Shown: positions 10,385-21,100 of the stretch, in pieces
Layout: every line of letters starts with the position of its first letter
Position numbering within the stretch: position 1 is the first letter of the stretch
Source: Cricetomys ansorgei
Lineage: Eukaryota; Chordata; Mammalia; Rodentia; Nesomyidae
Assembly: GCA_026225945.1 (NCBI GenBank)
Contig: JAMJFZ010001264.1
Span: forward strand, 896,501 to 960,500
Length of the DNA: 64,000 bases
Reading direction: 5' to 3'
The notes under the pieces: model-generated
What the model was told of the DNA's origin: nothing
Seen by the model: only the letters and a program-made list of their open reading frames with translations
Database searches by the model: none
Made by a program: the position numbers and the translations under genes

Positions 10385-10565
10385 TTATATTCATTGAATA
10401 CCTTCCATGTGTCACAGGCATTATCTAATTCCCATAAAATTCCTGTGGGGTGAATACAGTATTATTATTTCCATTTATATATGCAAATGAGGCTGAGAAC
10501 AGCTATATGGCAGCAAGACTCAGAGGGCATGCCTAGTCAGCTTCCATGGGCCTAAACCCCCTCAT
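10385..10565 (-). repeat. MIR SINE, minus strand
   Basis: The series GGCATTATCTAATTCCCATAA, GTATTATTATTTCCATTTAT, GCAAATGAGGCTGAGAACAG follows the MIR order (ATTATCTCATTTAATCC, TATTATTATCCCCATTTTA, GATGAGGAAACTGAG), reading on the minus strand. It lies 55 bp from another MIR-like piece. Confidence 0.65.
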
Positions 10566-10844
10566 CGGTTACTAGCTCCGAGGTATTTGCCACTTTATTT
10601 AATGGCTGGAACTTTTCTTTCCTCATTTGTTAGCTACGGATGATAAGGATACCTAACTCTAAGAACGGACATAAATATTTCATGAACAAATATGTGGAAA
10701 CTCTGAAGTCCAGATCCAGGCCTAAAGAAAGAATTTAAGTAATGCTAGCTTGCTGTGTTATTGTTAGTGTTGAAATTTGCTTTAATTCAAAGAAGAAGTT
10801 ACAAGATGAAATTAGAGTTTTATGATTGAAAAAATCTGATTTTA

Positions 10845-10925
10845 TTTTATTTTATGTTTTTGAGATAGGGTCTTGCTAGATAGTCCAGGCTGCCTTGAGC
10901 TTGTGGCCATTCCTGTGTCAATTTC
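10845..10925 (-). repeat. B1 fragment, minus strand, old
   Basis: The sequence TTTTTGAGATAGGGTCTTGCTAG and the following AGTCCAGGCTGCCTTGAGCT match the reverse complement of the B1 (7SL-derived) 3' half. The 5' half is missing or unrecognisable. Confidence 0.65.
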
Positions 10926-11486
10926 TTGTGTGCTAACTTATTAGCACACATCTATGCCTTTAAAAGATAATTCTTGAACAAATTTATAATATACAGCTCA
11001 AATCTCCTAGGTTACTAGTTGGGACTGCCACCCAGACAGAATCTCCTTTTCAAACAGAGCCCTCCAGCCTTTGCTGAGCCTAAAGCCATATATTTAGCTT
11101 TTTACAGTTTACTGAATCTTACTGTTATCTAAATGTACTAAGTTTTTCTTCATTAAACTAACTCTCTGAGAGGTAAGAGTGTTTCTGCCTCTCATTTGTT
11201 GACTACTTTAGAGAGCAGTAAATCATTTCTTTCTGCTTATTTTATTATTTCATTCCTTCTTTCACAATTTCATTCTCATTCGTTATTAGGCTGAGTGGTT
11301 AAACCAGGATTCACTCTACCTTTTGTTTTAACTATCTCTAGGAAGTGGTGAGAACGTGACCCAGGCTAAGCGCCTAAGTACCAAGAACTTCCTGCTTCCT
11401 CTTCCTGGACAGCGTAACTGGCAAATGAGCACGGATGATGCTTTCCTAAGGCTACTGCATTCATTCCATACAAGAACTGGGGAGGG

Positions 11487-11555
11487 GCAGAGAAAGAGAA
11501 AGGAAGGAGGGAGTAAAGAAGGAAAGGGGGAGGGAAGGGGGAAGAAGGAAAGGAC
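11487..11555. repeat. GA-rich low-complexity run
   Basis: An imperfect purine tract of GAAAG, GGAGG and GGGA units. It explains the Lys/Glu/Gly-rich hypothetical peptide in this frame. Confidence 0.8.
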
Positions 11556-12981
11556 TGAAATAGATTTCTGTAATTCAGCCATGTCCGAAGCCAGCTGTGC
11601 CCCTGGATTTCTCTTTTCTAGTTTTTATTATTTTTATCCGCTTGTACTCAAAGAGTTATGAAGACTATGTCAACACAATAGCTTTAATAACTGACTTTAA
11701 ACCTGGAGTCTCTGGTGTCTGTGACCTCACGGGATTGGGAAGAGATGGATGCCTTCTCCTGCTCACTCTTCCATCAGGCAAACTGACTTTGGCCATTCCC
11801 TTGAGAGTTCTTCATAATAAGGACTTGGAAGACAATCAGAGTCATTTTAAATTAAGCCCCCTAGCACAGATTCTAATCTAATGAGGTCATTAACACATGG
11901 CGCTATCAGGGCTGCCTAATACCATCCTGGAATAAGGAACCATTTCCTTCTGTGAGAATGGGGCCCGTGTGCTGCACACAGACTAACACCATGTGAACTT
12001 GAGAAGCATAGTAGTGATGAAAGACACTCAACTGACGGAGGATTAGCATAAAATATACTTTTTTTCAGACCATTGCCCATTGGTAGCTATTAATAAGCTA
12101 GCACAGTCTGGACTGAGAGGAGAGCTCGGGTGTGGGGTGCTCTATATGCATTTGTTTTAGAAGCAGAAGCCATAGACAGACTGATGATGTTCGCCATTAA
12201 TAGATCTAGTTTTGCTCTGGTTTGGCACTCACAAGATTTACAATAGAATAACCCCTTGCCATTGACCAAAGGCATACATTAGTGAGATAGCCATTGACTT
12301 TCCCATGGGGCATTCATGTCTGTCTGATCTTGGCAGCTGGACCATACTCCACTCCACTTGACTCAACAGCCCGGAACTTTGCCAATATCCTCACAGGCAC
12401 TTGGATAATCTCTGTCCTTTTATTCATTTGTATAAACCCGGGACCAACTTTTCAAATGCTGAGTGAATGTGACAGGTGTGTGACTGACATTAGGGAGAAA
12501 GTTCTGTGGGTATCTTAATGGGACTGTAGCATATTTACAAAGGAGAAAAGTATTCTGTGGTAGCTTTGGGGATGCCCAATCAGATCTCCTTTTATAGGAA
12601 CTGCAAGGAGCACAACCAATTGACTCCTTCAGTTACTGTTCCTTTGCAATCGCTGGAGTATTGTGTGTGAAGACGCTCCAGCCTCTTACTGAGCAAGGAA
12701 CTGATACCAGAACCAACCCATTCCTTCTGGATCTGGGGCTTCTCTAGGGGACAGCCTGGGCTGATGCATTATATTCTCAAGAACTTCTTTACCCGTCAGG
12801 TCTTTCTCACCAACTCCTCTCTGTTCATCTGCAGGTGTCTTCTCTCACCTACATGCTTCCCTTCTTCCTTTATTCATCATAGCCGCTTCCTCAGATAATG
12901 GTTTTAATATCCCATCCCATTTTGACATCTGCTTCTTGCCAGGCCCAGATTAATGAAAGCAGTGCTGAGGATGCTCTAGTT

Positions 12982-13203
12982 CAAGGTTCTCAACCTCCCT
13001 AACGCTGCAGCACTTTGAATACACTTCCTCTTGTTGTGGTGACCCTTCAACCATGAAATTATTTTCATTGCTGCTTATAACTGTAATTTTGCTAGTTATG
13101 AATCATAATGTAAGCATCTGAGATGCAAATGGTGTTACGCAACCTCTGTGGAAGGGTCATTCAACCCTCAAAGGTCTTGAGATCCACAGATTGAGAACCA
13201 CTT
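12982..13203. mobile_element. Short hAT element (URR1-like), copy 1
   Basis: Terminal inverted repeats CAAGGTTCTCAACC and TTGAGAACCACTT bound 222 bp with the internal landmark AACTGTAATTTTGCTA shared with the other copies. The 8 bp flanks CTCTAGTT and CTCTGGAG agree at 5 of 8 positions, fitting a decayed hAT target duplication. Non-autonomous. Confidence 0.8.
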
Positions 13204-14095
13204 CTCTGGAGTCTTAAGTACAGGTTTACACTCTGCTTAGGTAGTAAGGAAAAACACCCATCCTGAGTAGGTGAGAAGAGGTAAAGTTAGGTAAGAAGAG
13301 TTAGGTTAATGTGGAAGTCCAGCTAATACATATTTCATCTGTTTATCTCTAAAGAAATAGTAGTTCGACAGAAGTGCCTTTGGAGGTTGTGGAGAGAGAA
13401 ATGCCTGCAAGGAGAGTTATGCACACTGGCTGCGACTAAGATGTACTTAACGTGTTGAAAATGGGCATTAAGTAGACATGTGTACTATTAAAGTCTAAAG
13501 ATGATTTATGAAGGTGCCCTTACCTGAGCCAGCGAGAAGGTGGGTTCAGGATGTGGTGATGTTCAGAGGGATCTGAAGAATGAACTGAATAGGTCTGTTC
13601 TGTTGAGTTACTTTTGGAAGACCTGAGACCCTAAGACATAGGATGGGGACATTTTGGTTTTGGAATATCTTTGAGGACTTTGGTTCTCAGAGATATCATA
13701 ATCCCCAGGAGGAAGAAATATTATGCCTTGCTGGGCCCAATTAGTGAGGAAAGAGATTACAACTTATAGGAACTCTGGTATTAGTCATGATGTGCTTGTA
13801 GGCACTGAGGCAATGCTTGGGATTGAATTTTGACCAAGCAGGATGGATGAGCAAGAATTAGTTGACTTGTGGAAGTTTTTTAGGGTGTGGCATTTAAGAC
13901 CTTATGAAAACCCAAGAGAAAGGTAAGCTATAGATAAATGCCATTCTACAGGACTGGGGAAGGGATGTAACATCCGCTGCACTGTCAGTAGGGGAATGGA
14001 TGAGAGACTGAGGGAACCTGGAACCAACAGAGAGGCAGAAAACAGAATTGAATATTTATATTGTCTATTATAATTCAACAGTCACTTTTACCAGT
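13204..14095. other. Single-copy stretch, no gene seen
   Basis: No repeat is recognised apart from a 25 bp word at 14025-14049 that recurs exactly at 16012-16036. Confidence 0.4.
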
Positions 14096-14502
14096 TTTCT
14101 TAGTCACTGTTCTATTGCTGTGAAGAGACACCGTGATCAAGGCAATCCTCATAAAGGAAAGCATATAACTGGGGGCTGGCTTACGATTCCAGCATGTTAG
14201 TCCATTATCATCATAGAAGGAAGTTGGTGGCACAAAGGCAGGCATGGTTCTGGAGAAGTAGCTGAGAGCTACATCATGATCTGCAAGCAGCAGAAAGACA
14301 AAGACACACCGGTCCTGGTGTGTGCTTTTGAAACCTCAAAGCCTATAGCTGCTGACATATCTCTTCCAACAAGAAACACACCCACTCCAACAAGCCACAC
14401 CTCCTAATCCTTCCCTGACAGTTCATCAATGGAGGCAGGGGCAATGACTAAGCATGCAAATATACGAGCCTATGGGGGGCCATCCTCATTCAAACTATCA
14501 CA
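14096..14502 (-). repeat. MaLR-type LTR, minus strand
   Basis: The left end TTCTTAGTCACTGTTCTATTG and right end CAAACTATCACA are the two ends of a common rodent LTR that starts TGTGATAGTTTGAATG on the minus strand. Flanking 5-mers near ACCAG and GCCAG are compatible with a 5 bp target duplication. About 407 bp, a solo LTR. Confidence 0.65.
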
Positions 14503-14995
14503 GCCAGATATCACACAGATTTAGAAACCTTGGAACACACAGCTCTAAATGGCTGTCTTCATCAAATTGCTACCCTCAGAGCTTTTGGAAACCACACGGA
14601 AGAGGAGGCAGAAAGAATGTAAGAGCCAGAGGGGCTGGAGGACCTCAGGAGAACAAGGCAAAGCTCATATGAACTCAGAGAGACTAAAGCAGGAAGAGTC
14701 AAGCGTACATGGGCCTGCACCAGATCCTTTGCATATATACTAGAACTTTCAGCTAAGTATCTTTATGGAATTCCTAAATGTGTGAATGAATGGGTCTCTG
14801 ATTCTTATGCCTGCTCTTGGGACTCTTCCTTCTGTTGGTTTGACTTGTCTGTCCTTGATGTGATGATTTTGTTTTATCTAAATATACTTTATTTTGTCAT
14901 ATTTCGCTGTCATCTCCTGTAGTCGGGAAAACTGTAATCAAGATACATTGTATGAGAAAAGAATCTATTTTCAATAAATGAATATCTAAATATCT
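14503..14995. other. Single-copy stretch
   Basis: Short overlapping plus frames (up to 72 codons) have no features. No repeat is recognised before the microsatellite. Confidence 0.4.
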
Positions 14996-15029
14996 ATATC
15001 TACCTCTATCTATCTACCTATCTATCTAC

Positions 15030-15082
<53 letters not shown>

Positions 15083-15105
15083 ATCTATCTACCTATACCT
15101 ATCTA

Positions 15106-15141
<36 letters not shown>

Positions 15142-15172
15142 TCTATCTATTTATCTACCTGTCTATCTATAC
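14996..15172. repeat. Compound (TATC)n/(TACC)n/(TGTC)n microsatellite
   Basis: About 175 bp of tetranucleotides: mixed TATC/TACC units, a long pure TATC block (about 15030-15080), a short TACC island, TGTC units (about 15108-15123), then TATC again. Confidence 0.92.
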
Positions 15173-16579
15173 ACACATACTTTCACCAGTTCCACAGTCA
15201 TAGAATTCCTAATATTCTGCTAAAAGCAGAATTCTGATTTTTTCTTAACATTTTAGAATGTTGATTAATAGTTGATCTGTCCATATCACTCTTCAAAGTC
15301 TAAGCAAAATCAGTGGAGCTGTTACTTTACTGCACCTCTATTTATGCTACCCAATCCTGAGTTCTCCAATGCCAAACAAATACGTTCACTGTTTTCTACC
15401 ATAATTAATACCTATATTATTCTATTAATATTTATCGTGTTTATTTAATCAAAACTATGATCTCTATATTTATATCTGTAGTTGGAATAAATTCAATTAC
15501 AAACCCCAAACTCTAAATATAAAACTTGATAAACAAAAATTTATATTCTAGACAACTTCTTAGCTACCTGACTGGGGCAGAGTTTGTAAATTATATATTT
15601 CATAATCTTTTTCATCTTCTCTTTTATAATAAAGTCCAAATTTCTTGGAATCTTTATGCTTCTAAAAAACCTGTTCTTCGAAGCTGCCTATCTTGATGTT
15701 TCCTGACAACACAGCTAAATTCTGTCAAGAGACGCAGCAGTGTAAAAACTCTGAGTTGGTCATATGAGAAAATTCCTCAAAGAGAAGAGAAATTACTGGA
15801 TTAAGTTTTTGCTTTTTGTTTTAAAATCCATGCTGCTTCTCTTGCTGGGAATATGGCTGCAACATCAATTGTCATTTCTGTCTAGGAAATGATCATGAAA
15901 AGTTGTGTGCTAAGTAAGATGAAACAGAAAGCTAGAAGAATCCAGGGGGGAACCCTAATCGGGGATCCAAATGATGACTTTGACACTTCATGCTTGTTTT
16001 TGACCTGAAATCAACAGAGAGGCAGAAAACAGAATTTTACCTTATTTACACCACACATTTCAAAAGCAATACATGGAAGAAGTTCCTAGTTGTCATGTAA
16101 TGCCTTTTGCATTTCAAGGTTTTATTTCATATGTTCTACTTGTATCTATTGCCCTCATGTTATGGATGCCATGAAGTCTTTGTTTTTGGTCTGGAAATTG
16201 CAATATTTAAATGCTTCCAGAAATGGCATGACATAATAAAGAAACTAGCTATACACATGCACACATTTCTTTATCCTGTCTCTCCAACCCAAAGCAATTA
16301 TATTTGTCTTTAGAGCTCTTCTTTAGTTGTTAGGTAGGGGATAAATTCAGGAAAGAAAAATGTGACTTTCAGCTTTTATATTTTTCAGTGTTTTCTTTTA
16401 AAGATTCCCAGTTCAAAGGTATTTAAGATTATCAGCTGAAAGTAATGAAGATATGAAACTGTCAACATTGCCCACCTTTCCCAGTTGATCCCAACATGAC
16501 GTGGCGTTAAAAGTAGCCAGCACCGGCTGCTTGCCTGCTTTGTTTGAAACGGTGTACTAATGTTTTTCATGCAATCTGC

Positions 16580-16690
16580 GCAACAAGTATGTATGGTGTG
16601 TACTATTATAAGCCTACTATAGGGGGAGGAGGGGAGACATAGAAGCTTAAAAAATATCACACAGCTATTCCGTGTTAAAGTTAAACTTCA
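16580..16690 (-). repeat. MIR-like fragment, minus strand
   Basis: It contains GTACTATTATAAGCC followed by a diverged GAGACATAGAAGCTTAA and TATCACACAGCTA, in the order of a reverse-oriented MIR core. Weakly preserved. Confidence 0.4.
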
Positions 16691-17794
16691 AAAACCACAA
16701 TGATTTATTCCAAAATTTGTATTGTTATCAACTATACTATTCTATACTTCTAGACATGACTTGTCTTTTAAGCCTTTGTAGTTCCTGCCAGAATGATTTT
16801 CCTTGTGTCTTTTTAATACTTATTAAGAAAGTCACGCCGACCTAGAATGCTTTTATCTGCTTAAATTGCAGCTGAACTGTAGACACACCGAATTATCTTT
16901 TTGTTCTTTTATATAAGACTCTTATTAAAGACAACAGGGGGAAAGGACTCGTGAGCTTTCTTGGGAGTGAACTAACACGTCCACCATTTTAAAAATCGCT
17001 AGCCAAGTGTTATTTTTTATTGGTGCATTAGGAGTCATATCAAGCACAAATGGTTACTACTGGTAAATGACCAGAGTTTGTGACTGGTCTCCTTTTTCTA
17101 CAGATGATAGTTGGCACAGAATTATCTTATTGTACATGCTATTCATCTCTATGTCTGTAAGTTGCCATCAATCTTGGGGTAATGTTATAACTGCCAGGAT
17201 ATTTACTTAACCTTTTTTGCTCACTTAAGCACATTATAGAGAAGAAGTTATTAGTCACTGATGCAAGCAGTGAGCTCCCGTCATCTCTCTCAGGGACATG
17301 GTAGTCAATTGAATACTGTAGCATTTCTTAGGTTTAACTTCGTGGTGACTTAGAGGTGGGAGTCATCCAACAGATACGCTAAGTAAGTCTTTAAAATGAT
17401 TGCTGTTTCTCTTACCATTGGCTTGGATGTTCACTCAACAACTTCAGAGGCATAAGTGTTGTTCAAAAGTCATCCCTCAGGACACTGAGAACAGGTGGTT
17501 CTTCCTCGCCTGCTGTTGCAATAGCCTGAGTCTGTCATCCATATATGAAATGAGTCACAGAGTTAGCACCAAAGCTGTCCCTTCCTCCGCATGGCAGAAA
17601 ATATCCGAACTGGGAAATACTCGAGAATGGAAAGGGTTATAAGAGTGTGAGACATTATTATGTAATGCGAGAAACAAAACACTGCGGGATAAATAGCACT
17701 CACCTGCAGAGAATCAATACCATCCACTTTATAATAGTCACCTCAGTAACTTGCTGTTTGAATTGCAGGGGTGGTGAAGGAGTGGGAAATTACC

Positions 17795-17816
17795 AGGTGC
17801 TTTAAAAAAAGCACCT
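17795..17816. promoter_or_regulatory. Perfect inverted repeat with paired CAGGTG/CACCT half-sites
   Basis: Nine-base arms AGGTGCTTT and AAAGCACCT flank AAAA. With the preceding C the left arm is an E-box CAGGTG and the right arm gives CACCT, the half-site type bound in pairs by ZEB-family factors. Any regulatory role is inference. Confidence 0.35.
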
Positions 17817-19099
17817 TGCACCAAGCACTGACTCATATTTCCGCCTGAGAGTAGCTGTCATTAATGACCCTTTTTATTCATGCAGAAGTTCCCAAAGAGG
17901 AGCATAATGTTCCATTAGTAATAATTGAAAAAGTCTCTCTTCGGAATTATGTCAAAACCTAAAGATGATGCTTCTGCCAAAACATTTTGATGACAAACGT
18001 GGGAAGCATTTGACAGAAGGTGCCACTGTAGGGTGAAGAGGCTGCACGGGAGGTTCATGGAGGATCTGGAAGAAACAGGCTACAATGATATGGTCAGTTT
18101 CAGGGTGAAATGACCTCCATGGTCCGGTGTTTGGGAGTCTTGCAGCCCTTTCATTTTGAATAGTTCAAACGTTCTCTTACGTCTGCTTAAAATATAGTGG
18201 TAAAAACACCAAACTGAGACCACTGGATAGGAAGGCTACTCCTGACACAGTTCTGATATTTTTCCTTCCTGTATAACATGCATCTTTATGAGCTGTGGTA
18301 GGAAGAGAAATAACATGATGTCCATGGCAGAGACAGTTTGACACTGCAAAGGGCAGCTTTATCTCAGCCCTGCGCTGTCCTCAACTGTCTCCTCTCCTTC
18401 ACTGTGCTGTGACCAGACTCTTCCTCACGTTCCCTTTGAACCACTTTTCCTGGTAAGAACTCCTGGAGTCCTGGACTGTTCAGCACACACACCAGGACAG
18501 AAACTAAGGTGAATATTGTCCTGGAAATCATGTTGACATAAAGGGGAAAAACTAAAGAAATTAGACCTCAGCCCTGCAGGCTCCACTCTTCCTCAGGCTC
18601 ACTGCTCTCTTGAAGCATCTTTGATGGCACGGATTCCATGGTATTGTTTAGATTCACATGCCTATGTCTTTATATGAGACTGCGAATTCTTCATGTCATG
18701 GCGCTCTGTCTTTCACACTCAAAAGCGTGACTCAAAAAACCCATTTAAACACGAGCACAACCTTTCATCTCTCTGAACCTCACCTTCCTTCTGTGAATTT
18801 GGAATACAAGTTAGATCTCTTACACTGTAAAGCCTTTACGCTGTAAAGGTCACAGGAGATAAATCTTATAAAGCTATCTAGTGATTCGCTGTCAGAAATA
18901 TGACTGATGCTTGTTATGAGAAGGAAAAGTAGACATTGAATATAAGTCAGAGGTAAACAAAACAAAACAAAACAACCTCCCCCCAAAAAGCCACTAACAG
19001 TTAGAAGAGATGCCCTTAGTAATACTGATGTTTCCAGACTAGTAAGTTAATGAGTTGCCCCAAGCAGGTCTTAATCTCAATTTTCTCAATTTACTCTTT

Positions 19100-19235
19100 T
19101 TTGACAGGGTCTCAATATGTAGCTCTGGATGGGCTAACTCACTTTACAGGCCAGGGTGACTTAGCACTCATACAGATTCCTCTGTTTCTGCTAGGATTAA
19201 AGATACACAGCACCACACCCAGTTTATTCTTTTAT
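19100..19235 (-). repeat. B1, minus strand, diverged
   Basis: TTTTTTGACAGGGTCTCAATATG at the left and CTAGGATTAAAGATACACAGCACC at the right are the two ends of a reversed B1. The middle is strongly diverged. Confidence 0.6.
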
Positions 19236-19254
19236 TTATTTAAACTTTTTAAAA

Positions 19255-19395
19255 ACTGTTTTTGAGGTGGAAGCAGGATTTCAACATGTACCCCAGGTTG
19301 GTCTGCATAGTCGAGTCTGGTTTCTAACTTGCAGTCATCCTACCTCTGATGCTCAAGTCCTGCGATTATAGGCATGACCCGCCATGCATAGTGAA
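19255..19395 (-). repeat. Old B1-like monomer, minus strand
   Basis: It follows the previous B1 in the same orientation, with CCCAGGTTGGTCTGCATAG and TCCTGCGATTATAGGCATGA as diverged B1 blocks. It could be the other half of a dimeric SINE or an independent insertion. Confidence 0.5.
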
Positions 19396-20516
19396 TTTAT
19401 TCTGTGGCCTCCAGAAATAGTGAGACTTTCTGTGAAGACATTGAATGAATCGTGGTAATATTAAGAAAAATTAAGGGACCGAGGTTAAGAATCAATCTGG
19501 GATGACAACATGGGATTATCAAAATACTGTGTCATATGTTCAGTGAGTTTTGGGTGTAAGTGACTTTAGAGAAATTTAAATTTAAATCTAACGAGTGACT
19601 ACAGAACAGCAGCTAAATATCTCTAAGTGTTAGATCACATAGAGGTTAGCCTCAAAGAGACTACTGGGTCTTAAAAGAATCAGCATATTGGAGTGACTTG
19701 TCTGCAAGCTTGTAGGCACTTTCTCAGTAACCTATTTTTCTTCAAGGTAGCATTTTTATAGATGTTGAGTTGCTCTCTGCATACAGAGGTCTTTTTTTTT
19801 TTTTAAATAGTTGGATTGCTCTTTACAGAGGTTTTCTTTTTCTCCTTGATTCACACGCATTTAAAGTGACAATTCTGATGGGACAGTTTCTCTTATGATG
19901 ACTGATATCTGATCAAAGTTAACCACAGTTACAGCAGATTTTTTTTTCTCTCTGTAAATTTCACTGAATGAAAATTGACCTCAAGAGAAACAAAATGCAA
20001 CCAATTTTTGTACATAGAGAAAGGTATTGGGAATATAATTTGTGAAGTAAATCTATTAATGTTGTTTATGTTGTAATAGGTGTGTGTGTGTGTGTGTGCG
20101 TGTGTGTATATGTGTACACTACAATATGGGTCAGGATTTTAAATTCAGCCCACTACTTTTTCTTATAAATAAGTTTTATTTTTAACACATCTAACCTATT
20201 CATTTACATATTGCCTATGTACTGTACATGACAATGCAATTTATCATAGAACAGTACACTTGAGTAGTTGCAATCGGGACCTTAGGATGCTCAATGCCAA
20301 AAAATATACACTGATATATCAAGCCCTTCGCAGAAAAGAACAGCAATCCTTATACTACAGACAATTAAACCACAAAACTACCTTGCAGGTGACTTTCCTA
20401 CAGAATAAATTATAACTTGAAACAAGATAAACATAATTTGTAAAACAAAGTATTAATGTTATTTATTATTAATTTATATTACTAATTTTATTGTTTATAA
20501 ATATTATCAATATTCA
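19396..20516. other. Single-copy AT-rich stretch with a T-run and a short TG repeat
   Basis: A T-run lies at 19791-19804 and an imperfect TG run at 20081-20108. Nothing else is recognised. Confidence 0.5.
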
Positions 20517-20768
20517 TTATTAATGTTCTTCCTTCCTTCCTTCCTTTCTTCCTTCCTTCCTCCCTTCCTCCCTCCCTCCCTCCCTCTCTCTCTCTCTCTC
20601 TCTTTCTTTCTTACTGTTTTTTGAGGGATGGTTTCTCTGTTGTAACTCTGGTTGTCCTGGTCACTCTGTAGACCAGGTTGTCCTCAAACTTACAGAGATC
20701 CGCCTGCCTCTGCCTCCTGAGTGCTGGGATTAAAAACCTGGGCCAATACCACTTTGCTTATTAATGTT
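20517..20768 (-). mobile_element. B1 with pyrimidine-rich (tail-derived) microsatellite and exact target duplication
   Basis: The B1 body occupies about 20613-20757 on the minus strand. On its tail side lies a TTCC, TCCC, TC, TTTC tract (20528-20612). The whole is bounded by the identical 11-mer TTATTAATGTT at 20517-20527 and 20758-20768. The duplication proves that the microsatellite belongs to the inserted SINE and grew from its A-tail. Confidence 0.9.
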
Positions 20769-21100
20769 ATTTATTATTCAGTACTTCAAAGTATTTTAAA
20801 ATATTTTTTTCTATAAAAGTATCTTTCTAAAAAGCACAAAGGAAGAAACAGAAAAATCTGATGCTAAGAAAATGGATATTATCTTCAAGGTAGTTTTTTA
20901 ATCTTAGAGGTTCCTTAAAGCCAATGTTTATTGAGATATTTATTTAACGTTTTTACACTTTTTTCGGATAACACTATTTTTAAAGTTTGTATAACTGAAA
21001 TTAAATATTATAAAAATAAATACATGATAAAGACTTGTAGCAACAAAACCTAAATATCTCTAAAAGAAAACGGTCCAATATGGACAAATGTCAGAGATTC
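20769..21100. other. AT-rich single-copy stretch
   Basis: No repeat or gene is recognised. Composition is strongly AT. Confidence 0.45.

Larger units (their letters stand above)
10600..12979. other. Mostly single-copy block
   Basis: It holds a possible plus-strand MIR piece (10605-10700), a B1 fragment and a GA-rich run, listed separately. Elsewhere I see no repeat or exon. Confidence 0.4.
15173..19099. other. Long repeat-poor stretch
   Basis: About 3.9 kb, AT-rich, with no SINE or LTR I can recognise other than a MIR-like piece. Parts such as 17700-17960 look like non-decayed single-copy DNA with TAAT-type motifs and an E-box palindrome. No exon with domain content is seen. Confidence 0.45.
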
